Assembly: GCF_000466405.1 (NCBI RefSeq)
Contig: NZ_KE952934.1
Coordinates: 15,671-79,670 of the forward strand
Reading direction: 5' to 3'
DNA length: 64,000 nucleotides
From: Atopobium sp. oral taxon 810 str. F0209
Lineage (GTDB): Bacteria > Actinomycetota > Coriobacteriia > Coriobacteriales > Atopobiaceae
Shown here: positions 1 to 8,974 of the stretch, piece after piece
How positions within the stretch are numbered: position 1 is the first letter of the stretch
How the letters are laid out: the number at the start of each line of letters is the position of its first letter
Translations under genes and position numbers: made by a program
The notes under the pieces: generated by a model
What the model was told of the DNA's origin: nothing
Seen by the model: only the letters and a program-made list of their open reading frames with translations
Databases searched by the model: none

Positions 1-130
1 TGTTCGAAACTTGAACCATTTGCGGTTTGTGTTCTACCTATACTCGGTCTTTTGGCAGTCGGTACGAAGCAGAACGTGGCTTTTGACATCTAGCGTGAAA
101 TGAAGTGTGGCTTTTTGTTCCACGATGAGT
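1..130. repeat. intergenic repeat block at left edge
   Basis: No gene is visible in the first 182 bases. Bases 1-30 are identical to bases 54958-54987; both contain the core CGAAACTTGAACCATTTG followed by CGGTTTGT. Bases 73-88 (AACGTGGCTTTTGACA) and about 101-117 (GAAGTGTGGCTTTTT) are reverse-complement copies of the CAAAAGCCACGTT family that recurs near 50.4 and 54.6 kb. Two repeat families therefore lie side by side here, as they also do at 54.5-55.0 kb. The block sits downstream of the PSP1 gene, which is transcribed leftwards. Confidence 0.8.
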
Positions 131-182
131 TGCTACAAGGCAAGTTGATATGTCGCAAGATGTTGCTTATTCAAAATACTGA

Positions 183-1691
183 TTATTCACTTTGATTGGG
201 GCTGCCAGGGTTGCGATGGCGACGGCGGTTAACACGCTTGCGAGGCTGAGGAGTCTGCTGCGTGCTAGCAGTCCCATTGCTGCCAGACTTGCGACCAGCA
301 CCAAAGCCACCCTGAGGTTTGCCACCCTGCTGAGCAGCTGCTCCACCACGGTCACCTGGACGGCGCCTCAGATGACGGCTAGCGCCACTACCAGAAGTCG
401 GACGATTCTGCTTGGCATTTGTCTTCATCTGCGGTTGTGCCTCCGCACCCTCAACACTGTGATGACGACGACGCTTGCGGAGAACTTCTGTCTGCGGCGC
501 AATAACATTCCGCTTGTTATCATTTTTCTTGGAAGCAGAGCGCTCAGCAGTAGGATGTCCATTAGCAGAACGCCCATTTTGAGCTTCGGGTACTTCCTGA
601 ATTCTGCGGCGACGGCGACGAGGCTGAGCTGCTTCTTTCGCTACAGCTACGGGCTTTGCTTCAAGCTCATTTTTCTTTTCGGCAGGGCGACGAACTTTCT
701 GTGACACAAAAATGTCACTTTCATCAAAGTCCTGCTCATCTGCACCAACACCATTTTGGCGATCCAGCTCAGCCAGCGCCATTTGCACGTCAGGAGAACT
801 GAGCTTGTCCAAAATATCGCGCGTTACAGTATCGGGACGACAAGGGCAATTAAGCTCTTCGCTCTTTTTGACCGCAGCATCTGACGTAGTCATATCAGCG
901 AGTTTGACGCGGATAGTCTTGCCATTTTCCAGGCGCATCACCAGCTCTTCTTTGGGCGTGTTGTACTCGACAATCTTTGCCTTACCCAATGGCGTATCAA
1001 TAATGGCGTTACGCTTGGGTGCACGCTGCTTGAAGTCACGATATGCTTCAAACTCATAGCGCAAACAGCACATCAAGCGTCCGCAGGCACCCGAAATTTT
1101 GGCAGAGTTAAGCGGCAAATCCTGCTCTTTTGCCATGCGAATCGACACAGGCTCAAACTGATGCCCAAAGCGTGCACAGCAGAGCTCTTGGCCACAGTGA
1201 CCATAGCCACCTACCAGCGCTGCTTCCTCACGCACGCCAATTTGGCGCATATCGATACGACGATGCAGCTCATGTGACAAGTCACGTACAAGCTGACGAA
1301 AATCCACGCGCTCGTCAGCCGAGAAATAGCAAACTGCCTTGGCTCCGTCAAAGGTGTACTCCACTCCGACAGGCTTCATGTCTAGACCTTCTTCTTCGGC
1401 CAGATGACGAAAGACAGGTAGCGCGCGCTCGGCATCCTCGGCAAGCTTGTCTGCCTGAGCAAGATCTTCTTCTGTTGCGACACGAATAACCGCCCGCAAG
1501 GGTACATCGCCAATAATATCGTGCAAATCGGCATCAGAATACTCACGAGCGTCAGCTGTGGTAAGTCCAATTTCAAGTCCGCGTTCAGTCTCGCAGACTA
1601 CATGGTCGCCCTCGATAGCCTCGCTCTGGCGAGGATCAAAAAGCAAATCACAGCTCGCATAGCGAAACTTTACCGGAATCGCGGTGGGCAT
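183..1691 (-). CDS. ricT: PSP1-domain protein, RicT/YaaT-like
   Basis: A 502-residue protein of the PSP1 family. In Bacillus subtilis the homologue RicT (YaaT) forms the Fe-S-containing RicA-RicF-RicT complex that supports RNase Y function and mRNA maturation. The conserved cysteine-rich core is present: GHCGQELCC near residue 165, GACGRLMCC near 200 and CPC near 283. Family members are usually about 270-300 residues. This one adds a roughly 160-residue low-complexity basic tail with a run of six Arg and many Gly/Gln/Asn, typical of RNA-binding extensions. The start is supported by AAGGAGG seven bases upstream, and it overlaps the end of holB by 22 bases. The holB-PSP1 neighbourhood also occurs in Firmicutes, which supports the assignment. 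The function of the tail is unknown. Confidence 0.88.
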   Translation of the reverse strand: MPTAIPVKFRYASCDLLFDPRQSEAIEGDHVVCETERGLEIGLTTADAREYSDADLHDIIGDVPLRAVIRVATEEDLAQADKLAEDAERALPVFRHLAEEEGLDMKPVGVEYTFDGAKAVCYFSADERVDFRQLVRDLSHELHRRIDMRQIGVREEAALVGGYGHCGQELCCARFGHQFEPVSIRMAKEQDLPLNSAKISGACGRLMCCLRYEFEAYRDFKQRAPKRNAIIDTPLGKAKIVEYNTPKEELVMRLENGKTIRVKLADMTTSDAAVKKSEELNCPCRPDTVTRDILDKLSSPDVQMALAELDRQNGVGADEQDFDESDIFVSQKVRRPAEKKNELEAKPVAVAKEAAQPRRRRRRIQEVPEAQNGRSANGHPTAERSASKKNDNKRNVIAPQTEVLRKRRRHHSVEGAEAQPQMKTNAKQNRPTSGSGASRHLRRRPGDRGGAAAQQGGKPQGGFGAGRKSGSNGTASTQQTPQPRKRVNRRRHRNPGSPNQSE

Positions 1692-2845
1692 ATGAGCGCC
1701 TCCTTGATGCGCAAAAGCATGGCCTCAATGGCCAGCTGAGGTGTGACATTGTGAGAAAGGTCATCAGCTGCATGATTGAGAGCGTCAAGCGCAGCGAAAA
1801 CACCCTCAGTGCCACATGCGCTGGCAAGTTGCTCAACCACATCAGCAACATCGCTATTAACGATGTCCTGACCAACCCCCTCCGAACGCAGCAAAACGTC
1901 CCGCAAAACAGACGATAGAGCTGCAAGCATTTCCATAATACCTGAACGACCTTGAGCAGTCTGTTCGCGCTTTTCTGCATCGGCAAGCTGACGAATAGCC
2001 GAGGCACTTAAATATTCTTTGCGAATATCGGCAAGTTCTTGCTCTTCTTCGCTCAGCTCAACACTATCTTTTTTGGAAGTCTTTTTGTTAAGAGAAATAC
2101 CTGCTGCCTCGACAAAAGTCCGAGCGGCAAGCAACGTATCCCAATCGTCTAGCTGAGCTAATTGCGCCAGCGTGCGTATCGCAACTGTACGTGCATTCCA
2201 ACGCTGTGAAGACGAAAGTAGCTCTATCGCCTTTGAGGGTGTATGTGCAATCGAAAGAGCAATACGTGCATCAACAGTATCCGCACCTGTCTGTGACTGA
2301 ATAAGCGCACAAGCGTCCTGCTCGCTAGCCGCATGAAAGGGTAATTGCTGACAGCGCGATGCAATAGTGGGCAAAAGCTGATCAAGCGTGCGCGCAATCA
2401 GGATAAAGACAACATCTGACGGTGGCTCTTCGATAGTCTTGAGCAGGGCATTTGCTGCAGCACCACCAAGCTTGCCCGCATCATGCAGGATATAAACCTT
2501 GCGCTGAGCTCGCACGGGAGCCATTGTAGCCTGCGCCGTCAGCTCGCGCGCTTGCGACACCAGATAGCCCGTCGCGCTCTCGGGTTTCATAACCTGCACA
2601 TCAGGGTGCGTACCATGTGCCACGCGCTGACACTCCTGACAATTACCGTCTCCCCCACGAGGACAGACGATGCACTGCGCCAAGGCAAGCGCTGCTTCCG
2701 TTTTACCCGAACCCTGAGGTCCAACAAACAAATACGCATGCGACACATAATCATGTGCCAAGGCAAACGCAAGAAAATCTCGCACCTGGGGATTCCACTG
2801 AATTTGTTCCAAAGCCGGAGGCAGTGGGGACACAAGCTCACTCAT
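1670..2845 (-). CDS. holB: DNA polymerase III delta' subunit
   Basis: A 391-residue AAA+ clamp-loader subunit that helps load the sliding clamp during replication. The Walker A motif is GPQGSGKTE near residue 43. A zinc-binding cysteine cluster (CIVC...CQEC) follows near residues 58-73. KTIEEPP and the SRC motif (IASRCQQL) typical of delta-prime/gamma clamp-loader subunits lie near residues 135-170. The central and C-terminal parts are helical and less conserved. The gene overlaps the end of tmk by 8 bases, so translational coupling is likely. The tmk-holB-PSP1 order is a common Gram-positive arrangement. Confidence 0.92.
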   Translation of the reverse strand: MSELVSPLPPALEQIQWNPQVRDFLAFALAHDYVSHAYLFVGPQGSGKTEAALALAQCIVCPRGGDGNCQECQRVAHGTHPDVQVMKPESATGYLVSQARELTAQATMAPVRAQRKVYILHDAGKLGGAAANALLKTIEEPPSDVVFILIARTLDQLLPTIASRCQQLPFHAASEQDACALIQSQTGADTVDARIALSIAHTPSKAIELLSSSQRWNARTVAIRTLAQLAQLDDWDTLLAARTFVEAAGISLNKKTSKKDSVELSEEEQELADIRKEYLSASAIRQLADAEKREQTAQGRSGIMEMLAALSSVLRDVLLRSEGVGQDIVNSDVADVVEQLASACGTEGVFAALDALNHAADDLSHNVTPQLAIEAMLLRIKEALICPPRFR

Positions 2846-3479
2846 TTCTAGCCTCCGCCAACCGGGGAAGCAAATCCGCTAAAACCCTACACACTCGGGC
2901 AAAAACCTCTTCGGGACTACCAGTGGCATCCACAAGTTTGACACGCTCGGGCTCTTCTTTTGCAAGCCTTAAGTAAGCAGAACGCACACGCTGCTGGAAC
3001 TCTAAACCTGCCGCCTCCATGCGATCAACGCTGGTTGCGGTTGCGCGGGCAAAGGATTGTTCAACTGGCATATCCAGCACCAGCGTCCTGTCAGGCTTGC
3101 GCCCAAGACTACCCAGCTTATTAGCTTGACGCACCAATGAATCCAAAAGTCCTCGACCACCTGCTTGATAGGCGTAAGTCGAATCAAAAAAACGATCACA
3201 AAGTACTAAGGTATCTGCCGCCAGCGCGGGCTCAATTACCTCGTGTACCAACTGCGCACGCGAGGCTTCGTAGAGCAACAATTCGCACTCAGAGCACATA
3301 CCTGCATTTGCTGTATCCAACAACAGTGCACGGATCTTTTCGGAAACCACCGTCCCACCCGGCTCGCGTAGACGGCATACACTAAAACCAGCCTCAAGAA
3401 GAGCAGTGTTCAACCGCGTGGTCTGCGTTGTCTTGCCGCAGCCATCGGGACCTTCAAGCGTTATGAACAAGCCGCTCAT
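2838..3479 (-). CDS. tmk: thymidylate kinase
   Basis: A 213-residue dTMP kinase that phosphorylates dTMP to dTDP for DNA synthesis. The P-loop EGPDGCGKTTQT is at residues 9-20. The substrate-binding DRFFDSTYAYQ motif is near residue 95, and GRKPDRTLVLDMP follows near residue 126. Length is normal for the family. AGGAG lies 8 bases upstream of the ATG. The gene starts 11 bases after the topA stop, in the same leftward operon, next to holB as in many Gram-positive genomes. Confidence 0.95.
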   Translation of the reverse strand: MSGLFITLEGPDGCGKTTQTTRLNTALLEAGFSVCRLREPGGTVVSEKIRALLLDTANAGMCSECELLLYEASRAQLVHEVIEPALAADTLVLCDRFFDSTYAYQAGGRGLLDSLVRQANKLGSLGRKPDRTLVLDMPVEQSFARATATSVDRMEAAGLEFQQRVRSAYLRLAKEEPERVKLVDATGSPEEVFARVCRVLADLLPRLAEARNE

Positions 3480-3490
3480 GCGACCATCTC

Positions 3491-6049
3491 CTAGCTCTTG
3501 CGTGAGGCTGTCTTTTTACTGCTTGCCTTTTTGGTGCTGGTCTTGCGCGTGGAGCTTGCCTTGCGCCCAGCGACGCGCCCACGAGTCGTGGGTTTCTTTT
3601 CCTTGCTAGGACAATCTATGTTGACGCAAATCTTCCAAGGACCACGCTGGGTATTGACCACCACCATCGGTGCACCACAGTCGGGGCAAGTCTCACCCGT
3701 TGCCTCAAGTTTGCCGCGCTGTGGCAAGGGGTAGCTCGTACCGCAGATATCATAGTTGGTACAGCGAATAAAACGTTTGCCCGTACGCTCGGATTTATGC
3801 GCTACCAAATCACCATGGCGGCCAGCCTCAGCACAGGCCTTGCACTCCCCCACAATAAGATCGGGTTCAGCATTGGTAGGACAAGCAGGATTAACGCAAG
3901 TTTCAAAGACGCGTTGACGGAAGGGATGCACCTTAACGCGGGGAGCGCCACATTCTGGGCAGACACCTGCATCACCCTCGAGCGGCTCAATGCGACCCGT
4001 TGGAACGGGATAAGTAACATCACAATCAGGCCAACCCATACAGCCAATAAAGCTACCACGAGTCTTTGCCGAATGCTTCATCACAAGGTCACGACCGCAC
4101 TTAGGACAGGCGCCCACCTTGGCATCAGCGGTCACCGCATCAGAAATACGGTCACCCAAATCATCTTTGTGCTCAATCAACTCGTCCATCATGCCGGCAA
4201 GCAACGCACGCGAATGCATAACAACCTGATCTTGCGACTTATTGCCCTCAGCCACTTTGGTCATATCGCCTTCGAGCTCGGCGGTCATATCGGGAGTCGT
4301 AATATGCGGAGCATACTGCGACAAAGCATCAATGACGGCCATGCCTAGCTGACTTGGCTCCACAGGATCATTTTTGAGATAGCGTACATCATAGAGACGC
4401 TGAATAATCGAGGCACGCGTGGATTTGGTACCCAGACCGCGCTTCTCCATCTCCTGAATGAGTTTGCCTTGGCTATATCGCGCAGGGGGTTCGGTTTGCT
4501 TGTGATCCTTATTCATGCTCGCAATCGACAGCACATCTCCCTCAGCAAGGACAGGCAACTGCTCGTCTTTGCGCAGACCATAAGGATAAATGGCGCGAAA
4601 ACCTGGTTTCGCCAGCACAGATCCTGACGCGCGGAAAGGCTCTCCCGCAACATCAAGCATTACCTTGGTATCTTCGATAACCGCTGCCTCGGACAGCGTT
4701 GCCAAAAAGCGCCGCGCAATAAGGTTGTAGAGCTTCCATGCGGCCGGCTGGAGTTTACTAGGATCTGCCGCTGCCGTGGGATAAATGGGCGGATGGTCGG
4801 TGGTTTCCTGTTTGCCACGGGTTGCCGTCAGCTTTGATTTGCCAAGCAATTCCGTGCAAGTCGGACGGTAGTTAGGCACCGCCGAGAGAGTCTTTACTAC
4901 ATCACGCAAATCAAGTGAGCGCGGATAGACCGTATTGTCAACGCGAGGATAGGAAATCAAGCCATCCATGTAGAGTGACTCTGCCAAACGCATAGTACGC
5001 GAAGGCGAAAGACCTTCTGACGCAGCCGCTGCCTGCAGTGATGTTGTATTAAAAGGCACTGGCGGACGCACGGTACGAGTCTTTTTGCTAACAGCACTCA
5101 CCGTGGCTTCCTTGGCATCACGGACACGCGAAAAAATCTCATCTGCAAGCTCTGCTTCCCAAAAGCGACCTTCCTTGGTGCCCGGATGAGAAATACGAAA
5201 AGCATCCTCAGCATCATCCTGCTGGCGATGCGCCATACCCCAAATGACCCAATAATCCTTGGGAACAAAAGCCTGACGTTCGCGTTCACGCTCAACCACC
5301 AGCGCAAGAGTGGGCGTCTGCACACGACCAGCCGAGCGCACATTTCCAAAGCCACCAAAATGTGCCATCGTGAGGTAACGAGTCAACACTGCACCCCAGA
5401 TAAGATCGATATACTGACGGCTCTCACCCGCATCTGCGAGGTCTTGGTCAAGCGGTACCAAATTGGCAAAAGCGTGGTCAATCTCAGATTTGGTAAAGGC
5501 TGAATAACGTGCGCGAGATACAGGAACTTCTGAAGCTACTTGCTGCATCTGCCGTAGGGCATCCGAGCCAATGAGCTCGCCTTCGCGGTCAAAGTCCGTG
5601 CCAATAATAATGGCATCAGACTTCTTGGCAAGATTTTTGAGCGCACGGATAATCTCTTTTTCAGCAGGCTGCTTTTCGATAGGAGCCCAAACCAAATACG
5701 GCAGGCTGGGCACCTTCCAACCTTTGATATCGATGCCATCAGCAAGGTAAGGCTTACGCTTACTCGTGTAGGGTGGACGATCCAATCCATCGGGCAAATC
5801 CGCAGCTAAATGCTCTCCTGAAAGAGTTTCTGCATACCAACCTTCACGCTGATTAAACCTCAACACGGGAGGAAAATCGGGCGCCATAATATGACCGCGC
5901 AAACCAATCGTGACACAGTCACGCCCATCATGACTAAAACGGTAGATGGGCGTGTTGTAAACCTTGTCTGGCTTTGGCTTGCCAATGTCACAGAGCAATC
6001 GTGCAATCTGTTGGGCAGCGTCATTTTTCTCGGTGACAATCAGTATCAA
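3491..6049 (-). CDS. topA: type IA DNA topoisomerase (topoisomerase I)
   Basis: An 852-residue type IA topoisomerase that relaxes negative supercoils. The Toprim domain opens with LIVTEKNDAAQQIARLL and carries the acidic triad as GTDFDREGELIG near residue 150; the usual bacterial form is DPDREGEAI. The catalytic tyrosine is probably in GLISYPRVDNTVYP near residue 370, and SAGRVQTPTLALV is in the core. The C-terminus has several four-cysteine zinc ribbons (CPKCGRD, CPECGAP, CKACAEAG, CPDCGAP) and a Lys/Arg/Ser/Thr-rich tail. The N-terminal half reads more like archaeal-type TopA than the Escherichia coli type. The gene lies between tatC and tmk in the leftward string. Confidence 0.92.
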   Translation of the reverse strand: MILIVTEKNDAAQQIARLLCDIGKPKPDKVYNTPIYRFSHDGRDCVTIGLRGHIMAPDFPPVLRFNQREGWYAETLSGEHLAADLPDGLDRPPYTSKRKPYLADGIDIKGWKVPSLPYLVWAPIEKQPAEKEIIRALKNLAKKSDAIIIGTDFDREGELIGSDALRQMQQVASEVPVSRARYSAFTKSEIDHAFANLVPLDQDLADAGESRQYIDLIWGAVLTRYLTMAHFGGFGNVRSAGRVQTPTLALVVERERERQAFVPKDYWVIWGMAHRQQDDAEDAFRISHPGTKEGRFWEAELADEIFSRVRDAKEATVSAVSKKTRTVRPPVPFNTTSLQAAAASEGLSPSRTMRLAESLYMDGLISYPRVDNTVYPRSLDLRDVVKTLSAVPNYRPTCTELLGKSKLTATRGKQETTDHPPIYPTAAADPSKLQPAAWKLYNLIARRFLATLSEAAVIEDTKVMLDVAGEPFRASGSVLAKPGFRAIYPYGLRKDEQLPVLAEGDVLSIASMNKDHKQTEPPARYSQGKLIQEMEKRGLGTKSTRASIIQRLYDVRYLKNDPVEPSQLGMAVIDALSQYAPHITTPDMTAELEGDMTKVAEGNKSQDQVVMHSRALLAGMMDELIEHKDDLGDRISDAVTADAKVGACPKCGRDLVMKHSAKTRGSFIGCMGWPDCDVTYPVPTGRIEPLEGDAGVCPECGAPRVKVHPFRQRVFETCVNPACPTNAEPDLIVGECKACAEAGRHGDLVAHKSERTGKRFIRCTNYDICGTSYPLPQRGKLEATGETCPDCGAPMVVVNTQRGPWKICVNIDCPSKEKKPTTRGRVAGRKASSTRKTSTKKASSKKTASRKS

Positions 6050-6091
6050 GCTTCTAAGCCTTTCTTGATAATGTCCTGGGCAAAGCCGGGC

Positions 6092-6946
6092 TTAGGACTT
6101 TTTCTTTGCAAGAGCCTTTTGTTGCTCGGCCTCCTGCCGTGCGAGTTTACGAGCTTCAAGCTCGTCTTGATGCTCCTCGTAATCTTCGCGACTCCATTTA
6201 AGCGCTGCTTTGCCATCGCGAACAGTAATAACCTGTCTGGCAACCGCAAGAGCAGCCTCGTACAAAAGTACCATAGGGAAATACATCAGCAGCATGGTCA
6301 TTGGCGATGCATCAGGGGTAAAGCAGGCAGTCAGCACCAACAGGCCTACATAGACATAGCGCCAATTCTCGCGGAAAGCTTTGTAGGGAACAACATGCAA
6401 AATCGACAGGTAAAAAACGAATAGCGGCAGCTGAAAGGTCACGCCAAACGCAACTTCAAGCAGCATCATTAAGTTAAGGTAGTCGGTAGCCTCTGCCACG
6501 ACATTAGCTCTCATCTCGATTGCTTGGTCAACCAACCAGCCAAAAGCTGCCTGCAAAATCACGGCATAGCAAAAGGCCATACCCAAGAAGAAAAGAAAGA
6601 CCATAATCATAAAGGTAGGAATTACCCAGCGACGTTCTTTTTCCTTGAGAGCTGGCAGTACAAAACCAAAAATCTCCCACACAATGATAGGAGTACAGAC
6701 AATCACGCCAAAGAAGAGCGCTACTTTAAAGCGGATGGTAAAGCCACCCAAGGCGGTAAGTACCGTGAGCTCGGTACCCTTGGGCAGAGCCTGACGGATA
6801 GTATCCATCATCATCTCGATAAGCGTTGGGGTAGCCACATATACGACCACAGTAGTGATAAGTACCGAAACGATAATGATGGTCATCCTCCGGCGAAGCT
6901 CGCCAAGGTGATCCAACAAGGGCATACGCGCGGGACCGATAGGCAT
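6092..6946 (-). CDS. tatC: Sec-independent protein translocase TatC
   Basis: A 284-residue multi-spanning protein of the twin-arginine translocase, which exports folded proteins and recognises the twin-arginine signal. The conserved cytoplasmic N-terminus DHLGELRRRM is at residues 11-20. About six hydrophobic spans follow, and the conserved late motif is TPDASPMTMLLMYFP near residue 215. The C-terminus is a charged Glu/Lys/Gln tail. The gene begins 15 bases after the tatA stop, so the two should be co-transcribed. Confidence 0.93.
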   Translation of the reverse strand: MPIGPARMPLLDHLGELRRRMTIIIVSVLITTVVVYVATPTLIEMMMDTIRQALPKGTELTVLTALGGFTIRFKVALFFGVIVCTPIIVWEIFGFVLPALKEKERRWVIPTFMIMVFLFFLGMAFCYAVILQAAFGWLVDQAIEMRANVVAEATDYLNLMMLLEVAFGVTFQLPLFVFYLSILHVVPYKAFRENWRYVYVGLLVLTACFTPDASPMTMLLMYFPMVLLYEAALAVARQVITVRDGKAALKWSREDYEEHQDELEARKLARQEAEQQKALAKKKS

Positions 6947-6961
6947 ATCTATACGGGAACG

Positions 6962-7507
6962 CTACTTTTGCGCGTCCCCTCCCTCCTTCCTGGGGGTGAG
7001 GGCATACAGCGCAGCAGCGCTCGTATCAGGCTTTGCAGGCTCAACGGTAGGCGCTGCAGGAGCATCACTGTCCGCATCAATATCTGCATCGGAGTCAACA
7101 TCTTCTGCAGAAGTTGCAGCCTCAGAAGCAGAACTCTCCTCAGCTTCGGCAGCTTCTTTTGCTGCAGCCTCAGCAGCAGCGCGCTCAGCCTTGAGCCGCT
7201 CACGACGCTCGGCAAAGGTCTCTTTGTGAGCAATAGCTGCCGTTTCCTCATCAAGATCCGCATCCTCCGCAGCAGCTGCAGCCACAGCATCACGCTTGGC
7301 CTTTGCCTCAGCAGGGTCGTTAAGCGCATCAGACAGTGGATCTACTACCTCAGCCTGCACAACCTGAGTAAAACCCTCCTGTGCATCACGGAACTGACGC
7401 AGCATGCGGCCAATAGTCCTGCCCATACCCGGTAATTTGTCCGGGCCAAAGAGCAAGAAACCAAAGATCAAGATGATGACCATCTCTGTTGTGCCGATAC
7501 CAAACAC
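6962..7507 (-). CDS. tatA: Tat translocase TatA/TatB subunit
   Basis: A 181-residue TatA/B protein. One N-terminal membrane helix (about residues 5-22, VIILIFGFLLFGP) is followed by the FGPDKLPGMGR hinge and an amphipathic helix (RMLRQFRDAQEG). The rest is an unusually long acidic and Ala-rich region that looks disordered. Normal TatA is about 60-90 residues, so the tail is longer than usual and resembles TatB-like or actinobacterial forms. No second tatA/B gene is seen in the window, so this one may serve both roles with TatC; that is inference. Confidence 0.88.
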   Translation of the reverse strand: MFGIGTTEMVIILIFGFLLFGPDKLPGMGRTIGRMLRQFRDAQEGFTQVVQAEVVDPLSDALNDPAEAKAKRDAVAAAAAEDADLDEETAAIAHKETFAERRERLKAERAAAEAAAKEAAEAEESSASEAATSAEDVDSDADIDADSDAPAAPTVEPAKPDTSAAALYALTPRKEGGDAQK

Positions 7508-7546
7508 CTTGGCTCCTCTTCTTTAGAACTCAGTAATTAGGATGCC

Positions 7547-7864
7547 CTAGTCGCTTTCACGCACGCCGAGCTTATCGGCAACGTCAAGCAGAGTAAAAAC
7601 ACGAGCAACATTGCGTTGTGGATTGGTTACATGAAATGTCACACCGGCCTCAAAGGCTTTGTGTGCAAATGCCACGAGCACACCAATACCCGTCGAATCA
7701 ATATAGGGCACCTGTGCAAGATCAGCCTCAATGGTACGCGGCATGCTTGCAAGCTGCACGTCTAACTCATCACGCAGCTCAGAAGCATTCGATACGTCTA
7801 CTTCACCTATAACGCTTACACGCACTGTATCTTCTAGGCGCATTGCTTGGATATCCATTGCCAT
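7547..7864 (-). CDS. STAS-domain anti-sigma factor antagonist
   Basis: A 105-residue stand-alone STAS protein of the SpoIIAA/RsbV type. The family binds an anti-sigma kinase and so frees a sigma factor, controlled by phosphorylation of a serine in the DST/DSS motif. Here the motif is YIDSTGIGVLVAF near residue 55. The chosen ATG begins MAMDIQAM and has GAGGGG upstream. A GTG six codons earlier is in frame but lacks a better site. No cognate RsbW-type kinase or sigma gene is present in the window, so the partner must be elsewhere. Confidence 0.85.
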   Translation of the reverse strand: MAMDIQAMRLEDTVRVSVIGEVDVSNASELRDELDVQLASMPRTIEADLAQVPYIDSTGIGVLVAFAHKAFEAGVTFHVTNPQRNVARVFTLLDVADKLGVRESD

Positions 7865-7915
7865 GCGTTCCACCCCTCTCACATGAACTCAGTCCATGTT
7901 GTCCCTTAATAATAT

Positions 7916-8776
7916 CTACTTATTGAGATCAGAAAGTAGACTGTCAACACTAGAAGTATTATTGCCAGTCGCACTCGAACTATCTGTTGTTGTGGACTGT
8001 TGTTTGTCTGCCGTCGCAAGCTGTGCCAAGCGAGTCACAGCCATGCTACGCGCACCAAATTCATCATTTGGATCGAGCTTTTGTGCCTGCTGATAGGCTG
8101 CTTTTGCAGAATCTGTATCACCTTTTGCCTGATAAGCAATGCCTAAGTACATATAAGCATAACCGTACTCAGATCCAGCATCCTTAGGTGCAGCATCGGT
8201 TACCTTTTTGAGTGCTGCAATAGTGCTATCGATATTACCTTCATAGAGGTCGCAAAGAGCCCTATCAACGCGAACGGTCACCGCATCCTGTAAAGCCAAA
8301 TAGCGGTCAAAATAGCCTTTGGCCTGCTCAAAAAGGGTGGCGACCTTCTTTGCATCATCATTGGTTTTTGCCACGCTTGTCGCCTGGCCGCCCGCCTTCA
8401 TATAGGTCTTGCCGCACTGCAGCAAATCTACCAAGCTATTTTTGTCCTTCTCCAACGCTTTTTCATGACGCGTAATATCGGCAGAGTAAAGCTTCATGAT
8501 GCCATCAACTGTCGTGGTATCTGCCGCTTCAGTCTGAGAAGCAGAACCCGTCTCGGCGCTTTGCTTCTTTTCTGCTGCCTCGGTTTGGGCCTGCTTGTCG
8601 GCCTGACTATTGTTAGAAGCAAAAATCTGAGCTAGCGAAGGCAGTGTCATCGAAAGAGCCATCAGCACCGCAAAGGCAATAATAATGATGCTGGTGAGCT
8701 TTTTCTTGCCATCCTTCTTTTTGGTCTCGGGCGCTCGGCTATGCTTGCGCGACTTATCTGCGTTTTGTCTTGACAT
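7916..8776 (-). CDS. membrane-anchored TPR protein
   Basis: A 286-residue protein. A Lys-rich cytoplasmic N-terminus precedes a single membrane helix at about residues 30-52 (LTSIIIIAFAVLMALSM). A Gln/Ala/Ser linker follows, then tetratricopeptide-like helices near residues 110-260, including a clear TPR (YGYAYMYLGIAYQAKGD). The C-terminus is Ser/Thr-rich. The predicted topology places the repeats outside the membrane, suggesting a scaffold for an envelope complex. It is the first gene of the leftward string ending at PSP1. No specific function can be assigned. Confidence 0.75.
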   Translation of the reverse strand: MSRQNADKSRKHSRAPETKKKDGKKKLTSIIIIAFAVLMALSMTLPSLAQIFASNNSQADKQAQTEAAEKKQSAETGSASQTEAADTTTVDGIMKLYSADITRHEKALEKDKNSLVDLLQCGKTYMKAGGQATSVAKTNDDAKKVATLFEQAKGYFDRYLALQDAVTVRVDRALCDLYEGNIDSTIAALKKVTDAAPKDAGSEYGYAYMYLGIAYQAKGDTDSAKAAYQQAQKLDPNDEFGARSMAVTRLAQLATADKQQSTTTDSSSATGNNTSSVDSLLSDLNK

Positions 8777-8974
8777 AAACGTTCATGCCTTTCATCCAGC
8801 CCTAACGGGCAGAAAAATCATCCATCTGCGTACTGGCAATCTATGTACCGACTAAGCTACTTGCCTGCACATAATGACAGCACTTATGGTGCAAAGTTCA
8901 TAATATTACAGAAAAAGCTTTACCCATCGTTTTTGTATAGAGCCTACAGGTGCCCAGCGGAAGCCTCTCGGCAG
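8777..8974. other. gene-free spacer before the TPR operon
   Basis: A 198-base spacer between the start of the leftward TPR gene and the end of the leftward aminotransferase gene. It is AT-rich and should hold the promoter of the long leftward operon. No riboswitch, strong terminator or repeat-family copy is recognisable. Confidence 0.4.
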
